Source: Myxococcales bacterium (GTDB lineage: Bacteria; Myxococcota_A; Bradymonadia; UBA7976; UBA1532). From it: DNA of 64,000 bases. The DNA lies in the NCBI GenBank assembly GCA_020633555.1, contig JACKDL010000001.1:682001-746000 (forward strand). The letters run 5' to 3'. How positions within the stretch are numbered: the stretch's first letter is position 1; each line of letters starts with the position of its first letter. Position numbers and translations under genes: made by a program. The notes beneath the pieces were generated by a model. That model worked only from the letters and a program-made list of their open reading frames with translations, was not told the origin of the DNA and ran no database searches. Shown piece by piece: positions 36,413 through 45,436 of the stretch.

Positions 36413-37888
36413 ATGAAGCGCACCCGCCCCGCCGCCGCCCGCCTGCTGCTGCCCCTGCTGATGCTCGTGGCCTGGCCCGCCCAGGCCCTTGTGTTGTTGC
36501 AGAACGACAGCTTCTCGCCCGGCGACGAGATCGCCTTCTACCCGCGGATGATGGGCGGCGAGTCGTTCATCACCATCTACGACGTCCCCGAGGATCTGCC
36601 CGACTACAAGATCTGTCGGGCGCTGCTGATGATCGGGCCCAACGCCTTCAACATCTTCACGGTGCGCATCGGCGCGGCGGCCGAGGACGGCAGCGAGGCC
36701 CAGCTTCTCTGGCAGTCGGATCTGGACGCGTTTCAGATCCAGGGGTCGCGCAACCAGATCAGCGCGGTGGATCTGCGTGACTACTTCATCCGCACCCAGG
36801 CGCGCCGGCTGCGGCTGGCCTTCCAGCACGCCGAGGGCTTCGACGGCCCGCCCACCATCGCCACCGACACCGACGGCATCGAGCCCAACCGGAACATGAT
36901 CATCGCGTTCCAGCGCAACGGCACCTGGTTCCGCGACTTCACCGAGCTGCTCCCCGAAGAGGGGCTCTACCCTCGCCCGCCCGGCGACTTCCTGGTGCGC
37001 CTGGAGCTGGCATCGCCCGAGGAGATCTGCCCGGGCCCCGAGGACCCCATCCGCCAGGTGGACTGGGGCCTGCCCGATCCCGACATGGGCGCGCCCCGCG
37101 ACATGGCGCCCCCCCGCGACATGGCGCCGCCCCGCGACCTGGGCCCCGCCCGCGACATGGCCCCGGCCCGCGACATGGCGCCCCGGCCCGACCGGTCCGT
37201 GGCCGATGAGGGGCCCGAGCCCGACGCCGGCTTCGACTTCGGGCCGCGCGGCGGTGACGTGGAGCTGACGCGCATGAGCCCCAGTGCGGGCACCAACACG
37301 CGGAACATCGAGGTCGTGATCTCCGGGCGCGGCTTCCCCTTCGGCGAGACCATGACCGCCGAGCTGGGCCCCCACCGGCTGCTGGAGGTGACGGTTTTGG
37401 GTGGGACCACCGCCCAGGCCATCGTGCCCGCGGGCATCGAGCCGGGCGTCTACGACCTGAAGGTGCAGCGCGCCGACGGCCAGGCGGCGGTGCTGCCCGA
37501 GGCCTTCACGGTGGTGGGCGATGGGCTGGTGATCACGGACGTACTCCCCAACACCGTCCTCGAGGGCGCGACCCCCGAGCTGACGATCCTGGGGGCCGGC
37601 TTCACCTCCGAGGTGGAGGTCTTCGTGGGCGGGGCGCGGCTGGAGCAGGTCGCGGTGCCGTCGTCGTCGTCCATCGAGGGCAAGCTCACCGCGCCGCTGG
37701 CCGCCGGGATCTACGACGTGCTGGTGCGCCGCGGCGATCGAGAGGCCATTGCGCCTGAGGCCTTCACCGTGCAGCGCCAGGGGGGCCGCGTGGCCGACGA
37801 CTGCCGCGCCACGCCGGGTCGGGGCGGCGACTTCCCTGCCCTGTGGCTGCTGCTGGTGGGCCTGATCGCGGCCCGTCGCCGCCGGTGA
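36413..37888 (+). CDS. IPT/TIG-domain exported protein with sorting-type C-terminus
   Basis: A 491-residue exported protein; signal peptide ends PAQA. The N-terminal domain (~25-220) is not recognised. A linker of seven Arg-Asp-Met/Leu-type repeats follows (~222-262). Two IPT/TIG-like immunoglobulin domains come next (MSPSAGTNTRNIEVVISGRGF, then ITDVLPNTVLEGATPELTILGAGF). The C-terminus, a Cys, Gly-rich spacer, hydrophobic helix (PALWLLLVGLIA) and RRRR, resembles the MYXO-CTERM signal. It is probably surface displayed. It overlaps the next gene by GTGA. Confidence 0.75.
   Translation: MKRTRPAAARLLLPLLMLVAWPAQALVLLQNDSFSPGDEIAFYPRMMGGESFITIYDVPEDLPDYKICRALLMIGPNAFNIFTVRIGAAAEDGSEAQLLWQSDLDAFQIQGSRNQISAVDLRDYFIRTQARRLRLAFQHAEGFDGPPTIATDTDGIEPNRNMIIAFQRNGTWFRDFTELLPEEGLYPRPPGDFLVRLELASPEEICPGPEDPIRQVDWGLPDPDMGAPRDMAPPRDMAPPRDLGPARDMAPARDMAPRPDRSVADEGPEPDAGFDFGPRGGDVELTRMSPSAGTNTRNIEVVISGRGFPFGETMTAELGPHRLLEVTVLGGTTAQAIVPAGIEPGVYDLKVQRADGQAAVLPEAFTVVGDGLVITDVLPNTVLEGATPELTILGAGFTSEVEVFVGGARLEQVAVPSSSSIEGKLTAPLAAGIYDVLVRRGDREAIAPEAFTVQRQGGRVADDCRATPGRGGDFPALWLLLVGLIAARRRR
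37081..37185 (+). repeat. In-frame linker repeats (Arg-Asp-Met-Ala-Pro)
   Basis: Seven short tandem units coding D-M or R-D-M/L followed by Gly/Ala-Pro-Pro, inside the IPT/TIG gene. Length may vary between strains. Confidence 0.8.
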
Positions 37889-39798
37889 GGCGCTGGCTGC
37901 TCCCGGCGGGACTGCTGGCCCTGTGCAGCGCCTGTGAGGACGGGCAGGTGGCGTCGAAGGACGCCGGCCGCCCCCGGCCCGACGCCCAGGTGGCCCCGCT
38001 CCCCCAGCCGGTGGACGGCGGCCTGCTCGTGTTCGTGGCCCCCGACCGCAGCGCCGACGGGGACGGCTCCCGCGCGCGCCCGCTGGGTTCGCTGGTGCGG
38101 GCCTATGAAGCGGTGGCAGCCGGCGACAGCGTGGTGCTCCTGGCCGGGGACCATGGCGAGGTCCCCGCGCCGCCCCGAGGAGTGCGTCTGGTGGGGGAAG
38201 GCACCCACGCCACCCACGTGCGCGGTCCCCTGATCCTGGACGCCGCCCAGACGCTGGAGGCGCTGACCTTCCATGGGGCGCTGACGCTCGCGGGCGACGC
38301 GGCGCTGGTGGGGGTGGCGTTGCAGGACAGCGCGGCGCCCATCGCTCGGGTGACCGGCCCAAGCCAGTGGACCGAGGTTCGGGTGACCCAGATCACGGGC
38401 CCCGAGGCCGCCGTACGCGTGGAGGCTGGCGGCGTGCTCACGTGGCGCGGCGGCGGCCTCCACGACCTGGCTGGCGGGGCCATCCACGGTGAGGACGCGC
38501 AGTTGCGGCTGGCCGGGCTGGACCTGTCACGCTTCGCAGGCGTGGGCGTCGCCCTCGACGGCGGCACCCTGGAGGTTGACGACCTGCGGATGCACGCCCC
38601 GGTGGGCGCGGGGGTGTTGATTACCGGCGGGCGGGCGACCCTCAGCCGGGTCGATGTGTTCGACCCCGTCACCGATCCGGTGCTGAACACCGCCAGCGGC
38701 TTCGGCGTGACCGGCGGCGAGGTCACGGTCTCGCGCAGCTACGTCCGCGGGGGCGACCGCGCCTTCCGGGTGGCCGTGCAGGGCCGCTTGCAGGTTGTGG
38801 ACTGTGTGGCGGACGCGCCCGGCGCCGACGGGCTCGGCGTGTCGGTCGGTGCCCAGGGCCAGGCGACGGGCCTGCGGGTCATCCGCCCCCGCAACGCCGG
38901 CCTCGCCGTGGCGGGCGAAGGGGCCGTGCTCGGCGTGGCCGACAGCGTCGTCGAACGACCGGGCCGCATTGGCTTGCTGGTGGCCGATGGCGCCCACGCC
39001 ACCACCGACGGCCTGACGGTCACCGACGCCGCCAACCGCGGGGTGGCCGTGCTGGCCGCCGGCGCGCTTCTCAGCGGGCTGGTGGTGGAGCGCGCCGTGG
39101 ACGTGGGGGTGCAGATCACCGACGCCACCGCTGAGGTGCGGGTGGAGGACAGCACGCTCACCGACTGTGGCACCTCGGGGCTGGCCGCCACCGGCGAGAT
39201 GGCCGAGGGCCTGACCCTGCGAAACCTGACCGTTTCCGGGACCTACGACGCGGGCTTCGAGCTGGCCATCGGGGTACACCTGTACCAGACGGGCGCCCTG
39301 ATCGAGGGGCTGACCTCCCGGGAGAACCAGGGCCCAGGCCTGCAGGTGGAGCAGAGCGGCGCCCGCCTGATGGGCGCGACGCTGCTCGACAACGGGGGGC
39401 CCGGGGCGGTGCTGGTCGAGGCCATCGGCGAGGTGGCGCTCGACGACCTGAACGCGGAGCGCAACGGCGGCGCCGGCGTGCTGGCGGTGCGCAGCGAGGC
39501 CACGCTCACTCGGCCGGTGCTGGTCGCCAACCGCGCGGTGGACATCGAGGGGCCCGGCGATGGGGCGTCGGCCTTCGTGCAGTCCGTGCTGAACGTCCGC
39601 GGCGGCCTGGCCCTGGAGAACGCCGGCAGCGGCCTGGCCGCCAGCGTGGGCAGCACTCTCTCGCTGGCCGACGGCGTGCGCCTCGAGGGCAACCAGCGGT
39701 ATGGGGCCGAGGTGGGCTGCGACGGGAGCGTGCTCAGCCCGCCGGACGAGGCCGAGTACGCCGGGAACCGGCTGGGCGACCGCAACGCCTGCCCCTGA
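37885..39798 (+). CDS. Right-handed beta-helix lipoprotein
   Basis: A 637-residue lipoprotein with signal ending CSAC. After an Asp/Pro linker comes a DUF1565-like start (VAPDRSADGDGSRARPLGSL) and then a long stretch of parallel beta-helix coils to the end, with repeated patterns such as GAGVLITGG, NRGVAVLAAG and GPGAVLVE. Such folds often bind or cut polysaccharide, but no catalytic residues are visible. GTG start overlaps the previous stop. It may be a surface partner of the IPT/TIG protein. Confidence 0.75.
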   Translation: MRRWLLPAGLLALCSACEDGQVASKDAGRPRPDAQVAPLPQPVDGGLLVFVAPDRSADGDGSRARPLGSLVRAYEAVAAGDSVVLLAGDHGEVPAPPRGVRLVGEGTHATHVRGPLILDAAQTLEALTFHGALTLAGDAALVGVALQDSAAPIARVTGPSQWTEVRVTQITGPEAAVRVEAGGVLTWRGGGLHDLAGGAIHGEDAQLRLAGLDLSRFAGVGVALDGGTLEVDDLRMHAPVGAGVLITGGRATLSRVDVFDPVTDPVLNTASGFGVTGGEVTVSRSYVRGGDRAFRVAVQGRLQVVDCVADAPGADGLGVSVGAQGQATGLRVIRPRNAGLAVAGEGAVLGVADSVVERPGRIGLLVADGAHATTDGLTVTDAANRGVAVLAAGALLSGLVVERAVDVGVQITDATAEVRVEDSTLTDCGTSGLAATGEMAEGLTLRNLTVSGTYDAGFELAIGVHLYQTGALIEGLTSRENQGPGLQVEQSGARLMGATLLDNGGPGAVLVEAIGEVALDDLNAERNGGAGVLAVRSEATLTRPVLVANRAVDIEGPGDGASAFVQSVLNVRGGLALENAGSGLAASVGSTLSLADGVRLEGNQRYGAEVGCDGSVLSPPDEAEYAGNRLGDRNACP

Positions 39799-39813
39799 TC
39801 CCCGGCGGGCTGC

Positions 39814-40404
39814 TCAGCGCAGGCGATCGACGGCCCGCCGAAGGCCGGGATCGGGCAGCCCGCTGAGCAACACCTGTCCCTCTTCGCCGATGGTGATCTC
39901 GGCGTCCGCGGGAGCCGCCCAGGTGGGCGGCGGGCGCCCCAGCACCCAGACCCGCTGGTTGCGCGACGCCCGCCACGCGCCGTGCCCCAGGGCCTTGGTG
40001 GCGAAGGGGCCGTCCACCAGCATGTCCAGCGCCGCCAACAGCGCCGCCGATCCCGGAGGCGCCGCCGGGCCCCGGAGCTGCTCGTAGGCGTAGCCCGAGT
40101 AGGCCATCAGGTGCACGGCCGGCCACGCCGCCCGCAAGCCCCGGGCCACCGCCGCCAGCGCCTCCGCCTGCTCGAAGGGCTCCCCGCCCGAGAAGGTCAC
40201 GCCGTCCAGCCCCTCCCGGTCCACCAGCAGCCGCTCCACCACGGCCTGCACTGTCGTCACGGCCCCGTCGGGCGCGTGCGTCTGCGGGTTGAAGCACCCG
40301 GGGCAGGCCAGGCTGCACCCCTGTACCCACAGCACCGCCCGCACGCCTGGCCCATTGACCCGGGAACGACCCGCGTGGCCAGCGATGCGCAGTCCATCGG
40401 TCAT
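39814..40404 (-). CDS. Radical SAM activase (NrdG-like)
   Basis: A 196-residue radical SAM protein. The 4Fe-4S site is CSLACPGC (C30, C34, C37). The start (GHAGRSRVNGPGVRAVLWVQGC) and TFSGGEPFEQ match anaerobic ribonucleotide reductase activating proteins and related activases. Beyond ~155 the sequence is a longer tail than NrdG. No NrdD-like glycyl-radical enzyme lies nearby, so the substrate is unknown. It diverges from the sigma54 activator gene. Confidence 0.75.
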   Translation of the reverse strand: MTDGLRIAGHAGRSRVNGPGVRAVLWVQGCSLACPGCFNPQTHAPDGAVTTVQAVVERLLVDREGLDGVTFSGGEPFEQAEALAAVARGLRAAWPAVHLMAYSGYAYEQLRGPAAPPGSAALLAALDMLVDGPFATKALGHGAWRASRNQRVWVLGRPPPTWAAPADAEITIGEEGQVLLSGLPDPGLRRAVDRLR

Positions 40405-40530
40405 GGTGGGCCCAACCTCTTGAGATCGCTGATGGATCAAAAAAAGACGCGACACGCGCGGTGTGCCGCCGATTAGGGGGGGTGAGGCCCCCGAGATCCA
40501 GCCCCAATCGCCCCAGCCCGGGAGTTCGCC

Positions 40531-41460
40531 ATGCCCCGCACCGCCCGTTGCCCCGCCATGGTGGGCGACTCGCCCCCCATGGAAGCCCTGCGCCGCCGCC
40601 TCACCCGTCTGGGTCCACTGCAGGCCCCGGTGCTGGTCACCGGCGAGACGGGGGTGGGCAAAGAGCTGGCCGCCCGCGCCCTGCACGGCCAGTCCGCCCG
40701 TCATGGGCGGCGCTTCGTCGCCATCAACTGTGCCGCCCTGACCCCCCAGCTCGCGCCCAGCGAGTTGTTCGGGGCCGTCCAGGGCGCCTACACCGGCGCC
40801 CGCACCCGCGAGGGCCTGTTCCAGGCAGCCGACGGAGGCACCCTGTTCCTCGACGAGGTGGGCGAGCTGGACCCCCAGACCCAGGGCGCGCTGCTGCGCG
40901 TGTTGGAGACCGGCCGGGTGCGGAAGGTGGGCGCTACCGCCGGCGAGCCGGTGGACGTCCGGCTGGTGACGGCCACGCACCGCGACCTGAAGGCCCAGGT
41001 GATCCAGGGGGCCTTCCGTGCCGACCTGTACCATCGCATCGCGGCGCTCCTCGTCGAGGTGCCGCCGCTGCGCGCCCGGCTGGCGGACCTGCCCGAGTTG
41101 GCGGGGGCGGTCGCCCCTGAAGCAGCCCACCGGCTCACCGAGGGCGCCTGGGCGCGGCTCAGCGCCCACCGCTGGCCGGGCAACGTCCGCGAGCTGCGCA
41201 ACGTCCTGCAGCGGGCCGCCGCAGAGCACGACGACGGCCCGCTGACCGCCGCGTCGCTGATCTTCGACGCCCTTTCGGGGCAGGCGGCCAGCGCCGAGAC
41301 CGGCGAGGGCCCGCTCCAGGCGCGGATCGCCCGGCTGGTCCAGACCGAGTTCAAACGTCAGGCGGGCAACGTGCGCCAGACCGCGCGGGTGTTGGCCGTC
41401 AGCCCCACCACGGTCTACCGCTACCTGCAGCTCGCCGCCGATGGGCCCAGCCCCGACTGA
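40531..41460 (+). CDS. Sigma54-dependent transcriptional activator, AAA+ plus Fis-type domain
   Basis: A 309-residue bacterial enhancer-binding protein. The Walker A motif is GETGVGKE (38-45), the sigma54-contact loop is GAYTGA (85-90, Tyr for the usual Phe) and the Walker B motif is GGTLFLDEV (102-110). Sensor II is LSAHRWPGNVRELRN, and the C-terminal helix-turn-helix is RQTARVLAVSPTTVYRYLQ. There is no N-terminal receiver, GAF or PAS domain, so it is probably controlled by partner proteins or level. ATG with GGGAG upstream. Candidate regulator of the sigma54 promoter at 41-56. Confidence 0.9.
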   Translation: MPRTARCPAMVGDSPPMEALRRRLTRLGPLQAPVLVTGETGVGKELAARALHGQSARHGRRFVAINCAALTPQLAPSELFGAVQGAYTGARTREGLFQAADGGTLFLDEVGELDPQTQGALLRVLETGRVRKVGATAGEPVDVRLVTATHRDLKAQVIQGAFRADLYHRIAALLVEVPPLRARLADLPELAGAVAPEAAHRLTEGAWARLSAHRWPGNVRELRNVLQRAAAEHDDGPLTAASLIFDALSGQAASAETGEGPLQARIARLVQTEFKRQAGNVRQTARVLAVSPTTVYRYLQLAADGPSPD

Positions 41461-41485
41461 CTCGGCCCCGTCGGGCGGCCGGCGG

Positions 41486-41514
41486 TTGCAATGCCGCGGG
41501 GCCCGTTGCAGTCT
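41486..41514 (+). promoter_or_regulatory. Candidate promoter of the HTTM-MBOAT operon
   Basis: TTGCAA (41486-41491), 17-nt spacer, CAGTCT (41509-41514), 22 nt before the GTG of the first gene. The -10 is weak. Confidence 0.35.
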
Positions 41515-41535
41515 CCGCCCGGTGGGAGGTGCGAG

Positions 41536-42078
41536 GTGCGCGACGTCCTGATCATCGCTTTTCTGGGCATCAACATCGTGATGCCGCTGCGCTACTACTT
41601 CGGCGACGAGGCGTACGACGAGCGGTTCGCGTGGCGCATGTTCTCGCCGGTGCGCATGCTGCGCTGCGACGTGGATCTGTATGGCCCCGGCGGGCGCGAG
41701 CTGAGCCAGGGGCAGCTCATGCACGTGGTGTGGATCAACCTGCTCAAGCGCGGTCGCTTGCAGGTCCTGGAGGCCTTTGCGCAGAAGTACTGCGCCGACG
41801 AGACGGCCGCCGGCCGCCCCGCCGAGCTGTACGCCCGCATGGTCTGCCCGCCCGCCGATGGGCCGCACCGGGGCATCTGCCGGCGGGGGCTGGCCGACAC
41901 CGACCGCGACGGCGTGCCCGACGGCTTCAACGACGCTCGTGAGTGTGCCGAGCAGACCCCCAAGGCCTGCTACGAGAAGGCCTGCGCCGGCCAGAGCGCC
42001 GCCGACTGCTTCGAGCAGACCTGCCGCCTGAAGCTGGTGGACCGCGGCCGCAACCTCTGCGATGGGGGGGCGCCATGA
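41536..42078 (+). CDS. Membrane-anchored protein like the C-terminal part of vitamin K gamma-carboxylase family
   Basis: A 180-residue protein. It begins with a hydrophobic helix (VLIIAFLGINIVMPLRYYF), followed by FAWRMFSP, a pattern found after the HTTM domain in vitamin K-dependent carboxylase-like proteins. The middle has a Ca-binding-like DTDRDGVPDG loop (~125-135) and the end has three Cys pairs. The GTG has GGGAGG 6 nt upstream. It overlaps the next gene (the HTTM protein) by ATGA, so the two may be a split two-subunit version of one fused protein. Confidence 0.6.
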   Translation: MRDVLIIAFLGINIVMPLRYYFGDEAYDERFAWRMFSPVRMLRCDVDLYGPGGRELSQGQLMHVVWINLLKRGRLQVLEAFAQKYCADETAAGRPAELYARMVCPPADGPHRGICRRGLADTDRDGVPDGFNDARECAEQTPKACYEKACAGQSAADCFEQTCRLKLVDRGRNLCDGGAP

Positions 42079-43673
42079 ACGCCTGGCGCGCCTACTGGCA
42101 TGACTTCGAGATCGAGCGCAGCCGCCTCGCGGTCCTGCGCTTCGGCATGCTGGGCCTGCTGGCCTGGGACCTCTGGACCACGTTCCTGGGGCACGCCACC
42201 CGCTACGGGGCCGGCGACTTCAACGTGACCCAGGCCCGGTGGCTGGATCCCATCGCGCCCCTCCCCACGCCCGCCATCATGGGCGTGGGCTGGCTCCTGG
42301 CAGGCTTCCTGGCGGCCCGCGCGGCCCTGGGCATCGCCCAGCGCGCGTCCACCGTCGGCGCCGCCGTCATCTACATCGCCTTCTACATGTGGGGTCAGGC
42401 CGACAGCTACCAGCACCACTACTTCATCTGCCTGCTCCTCGGGGTGCTGGCCTTCCTGCCCAGCGACGCCCCCACCAGCGAGGACGGCCGCATGGTCCGC
42501 CATTGGACGATGCGGGCGTTCTACGTGCAGCTCACCTTCCTGTACCTGTGGACGGCGGTCACCAAGACCGATCCGGTCTGGCTCAGCGGCGCCACCCTGG
42601 ACCAGATCGTCAGCAAGCCGGCCATGCGAGCCGACCTGCTCGCCTTCGGGGCGAAGTTCGGCCTCAGCGAGCAGACGATCTTCCCGTTCATGGCGGTGAG
42701 CGTGATGCTCGGCCAGTACTTCGCCGCCACCATCCTGCAGATCCGCCGGTTCTGGTGGGTGGGCATGCTCGTGATCCCGTGGTTCCACATCTTCGTGGAG
42801 TTCATCGAGTTCGATATCGAGTACTTCAGCTACTACATGATCGCGCTGCTGTTGGTGCTGCTGAGCCCGCCCATCTTCTGGCGCTGGGCCGAGGCCACCA
42901 CCGCGCGCCTGTGGGCCGCCTGGGCGCCGCTGCGTGGGCGGCTGGTGGGGCCGTCGGCGCCGGCGCTGCCGACCCGCGTCGCCTTCGCCCTCATCACCGG
43001 GGCCGCGGCGGCCGCCCTCGCTGCACAGATCCACATCGAGGGTACCGTCTGGCTGGCCGGGCTGGTGGGGGTCGCCGCCGCCGCGGGCGTCTGGGCCCAC
43101 CCGGCGGGCCGCTCGCTCACCTGGGCCATCGGCATCCAGATCGGGTTGGCGGGCCTGATGCTGTTCTCCGTGCGGGCCACCGACGCGGAGTACGACTACT
43201 ACCGGCTGTGGGGCGGCGACCTGAAGCGCCGCGGCGATACGGCCGGCGCCATCGAGATGTACCAGAAGGCCAACGCCGTGACCGACGGCCCCGCGCGGTT
43301 CCATCAGCTCGGCCAGCTCCTGGAGCGTGAGGGGCGGGCCGACGAGGCGCTGGCGGCCTACGAGACCTCTCGGCAGCGCCAGGAGGCGGCGCTTGCCGAG
43401 GAGCTGCGCGCCGTGCACCAGGCCACCACGGATCCCGAGCGACGCTTCGACGTCGGCGAGCGGCACCTGCGGCTGGTGGGTCGCTGCGAGCAGCTCGCCC
43501 GCGCCTATCGCCGGCAGGGCAAGGCGGAGAAGCTGGCCGAGGCCGAGCGTTGCGCGCAGCGTCACGCAGACGACGCGGTGGACGCCTTCCAGGCCGGCCT
43601 GAAGTTTCAGCCGCTCAGCGGCCGGGGCCAGCGCGGGCTGCGCGACGCCCAGCGGAGGGCGAGCCGGCGGTGA
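42075..43673 (+). CDS. HTTM-domain membrane protein with C-terminal TPR
   Basis: A 532-residue protein with about eight or nine transmembrane helices forming an HTTM (VKGC-related) domain. Key segments are LAVLRFGMLGLLAWDLW, YVQLTFLYLWTAVTKTDPVW and a Phe/Tyr-rich IEYFSYYM helix. The C-terminal ~140 residues are TPR-like helices (AGAIEMYQKANAV, then LLEREGRADEALAAYE). The function of HTTM proteins in bacteria is mostly unknown. Both neighbours are coupled by ATGA or GTGA overlaps, placing it in an envelope-modification operon. Confidence 0.75.
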   Translation: MNAWRAYWHDFEIERSRLAVLRFGMLGLLAWDLWTTFLGHATRYGAGDFNVTQARWLDPIAPLPTPAIMGVGWLLAGFLAARAALGIAQRASTVGAAVIYIAFYMWGQADSYQHHYFICLLLGVLAFLPSDAPTSEDGRMVRHWTMRAFYVQLTFLYLWTAVTKTDPVWLSGATLDQIVSKPAMRADLLAFGAKFGLSEQTIFPFMAVSVMLGQYFAATILQIRRFWWVGMLVIPWFHIFVEFIEFDIEYFSYYMIALLLVLLSPPIFWRWAEATTARLWAAWAPLRGRLVGPSAPALPTRVAFALITGAAAAALAAQIHIEGTVWLAGLVGVAAAAGVWAHPAGRSLTWAIGIQIGLAGLMLFSVRATDAEYDYYRLWGGDLKRRGDTAGAIEMYQKANAVTDGPARFHQLGQLLEREGRADEALAAYETSRQRQEAALAEELRAVHQATTDPERRFDVGERHLRLVGRCEQLARAYRRQGKAEKLAEAERCAQRHADDAVDAFQAGLKFQPLSGRGQRGLRDAQRRASRR

Positions 43674-44449
43674 GCCGACCCAGCTACTTCATCAGCGACC
43701 TGCATGTGCGGGCCAACGACGATGAGCGCACCCAGGCGGTGCTCCGCTTCTTGCGCGCCCGTCAGGGCGAAGCCGAGGCGGTCTACCTGGTGGGCGACGT
43801 GTTCGACTTCTGGCTCGGCTACCGCCATGCCCTTTTCAGCGCCCAGTTCTCGCTGCTGCGCGCCCTGGCGGAGCTCGTGGAGGCCGGCACCCGCGTGGTC
43901 CTGTTCAGCGGCAACCACGACCCCGATCCGGGTCCCCTGCCCGCGTCGTTGGGCATCGAGGTCCACCACGGCCCGCTGGTGGCGCCCATCCAGGGCCGAA
44001 CCGTGCGGCTGGAGCACGGCGACGTGGTGGATCCCCGCGGGTGGCACCGCCGCGCGGTGTGCCGCTTCGCCCGCCACCCCTGGACCCGGGCGGCGGCGCG
44101 CTGGGTTCACCCCGACCGCGCCTGGCAGCTCGGCCGCCTGTACGGCGGCGATCACGCCCCCAGCGAGTACGGGGCCCCCCTGCCCCAGGCCCTGTTCGAC
44201 ACCTACTTGCCCGGCCGGGCCGCCGAGGGCGTGGACGTGCTGGTGATGGGGCACTACCACCGCGCCGTGGTGCACAGCGCCCGCATCGGGGATCGTCCGG
44301 TGCAGTTCTTCGTGCTGGGCGACTGGGTGGCGCAGCGCACCTGGCTGAAGGCCGACCAGGGCGAGTTCACGCTGTGGCGCGACCAGGGCCCGGACCGAGC
44401 GCCCACGCGGATCCCACCGGGCGACCACGGGCCAGAGAGGGCCGCATGA
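43670..44449 (+). CDS. LpxH-like metallophosphoesterase
   Basis: A 259-residue calcineurin-fold phosphoesterase, closest in pattern to UDP-2,3-diacylglucosamine hydrolase, a lipid A step. Metal motifs in order are FISDLHV (D10, H12), GDVFDFW (D43), GNHD (N82) and GHYH (~198). LpxH usually has GNRD at the third site, so a different phosphoester substrate is possible. GTG start overlaps the HTTM stop; the stop overlaps the SGNH gene. Confidence 0.75.
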   Translation: MSRPSYFISDLHVRANDDERTQAVLRFLRARQGEAEAVYLVGDVFDFWLGYRHALFSAQFSLLRALAELVEAGTRVVLFSGNHDPDPGPLPASLGIEVHHGPLVAPIQGRTVRLEHGDVVDPRGWHRRAVCRFARHPWTRAAARWVHPDRAWQLGRLYGGDHAPSEYGAPLPQALFDTYLPGRAAEGVDVLVMGHYHRAVVHSARIGDRPVQFFVLGDWVAQRTWLKADQGEFTLWRDQGPDRAPTRIPPGDHGPERAA

Positions 44450-45435
44450 AGGCGCGGATCACGGTGGGCCTGTGGCTGGCGCTGGTGCTGGCCGCCCTGG
44501 GGGTGGCCGATCACTTCATCAGCAGCGGCCGCAGCATCGGCTGGGAGCGCAACTCGGTGCGCAACTCCCGGGCCAGGTGGGCCAAGAAGCCCCAGGCCCG
44601 GGTGGCGATCTTCGGATCCAGCACCAGCAAGGACTGGCTGCCCGAGGGCTGGCTGGCCGGGCTGCTCAAGGTGCCCACTGCCACCGTACTCGACGCGCAC
44701 ATCAACGGCTGCCACCAGGGCTGCACCTGGGCCGAGGTGCGCGAGTTCCGCCGCGCCGGGCGCAGGTTCGACACCGTCTTCTTTGGCACCAACCTGTTCC
44801 AGCTTTGCGAGTTCCCCCACACCAAGCGGGTGCTCCAGCAGCAGCTCATGGTGCCGCCCGGCGACGTCCCCGGGCTGCTGGGCAAGTACCTGCACGCCCA
44901 GACGCCGCTGCTCTACATGGGGCGCCTGCTGGGCATCAGCCTGTCGGGCGCCTACGGCGACACCGCGGCGGTGCGGGCGCGCATCGAGAAGCTGGCCTAT
45001 GACGACGCGGATCCGCGGGCGCGCGCGGTGCGCCGGCACAACCACTGGCGCTGGGCGCGCCAGCGGCCCATCCAGGCCGAGAAGCCGCCCCTGAGCTGTG
45101 AGTACACCGCCGACTCCGTGGCGCTGAAGCGGGCTTTTACCGAGGGCCTGCTGGGCGACCTGGCGGCGATTTCGGGCCGGGTCTACCTGATGCTGCTGCC
45201 CGACCGCACCCGGAGCCTGCGCGACCCCGAGCACTCCGCGCGTTGGGCGCAGCATCTGGCCCTGCACACCGCGCTGGCCGAGGCCCTGCCCAACGTGACG
45301 GTCATCGACCTGGTCACGGACGGGGTGAGCGACGCGCGGCACTTCCGCGACGGCTTCCACCTGAACGCCGAGGGCATGAAGCGACAGCGGACGCTCTTCC
45401 AGCAGCGCCTGGCTGCGGCCGAGGGGGGGCGCTGA
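44446..45435 (+). CDS. Membrane-anchored SGNH-type protein (AlgJ/AlgX/DltD-like)
   Basis: A 329-residue protein with one N-terminal transmembrane helix (~8-24). SGNH features are FGSSTS (Ser near 59), Asn in FFGTNLF, and a C-terminal DGFHLNAEG block with D302 and H305. Such proteins act with MBOAT acyltransferases to add acetyl groups to extracytoplasmic glycans. The next gene, 1 nt away, is an MBOAT. Confidence 0.78.
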   Translation: MKARITVGLWLALVLAALGVADHFISSGRSIGWERNSVRNSRARWAKKPQARVAIFGSSTSKDWLPEGWLAGLLKVPTATVLDAHINGCHQGCTWAEVREFRRAGRRFDTVFFGTNLFQLCEFPHTKRVLQQQLMVPPGDVPGLLGKYLHAQTPLLYMGRLLGISLSGAYGDTAAVRARIEKLAYDDADPRARAVRRHNHWRWARQRPIQAEKPPLSCEYTADSVALKRAFTEGLLGDLAAISGRVYLMLLPDRTRSLRDPEHSARWAQHLALHTALAEALPNVTVIDLVTDGVSDARHFRDGFHLNAEGMKRQRTLFQQRLAAAEGGR

Positions 45436-45436
45436 C

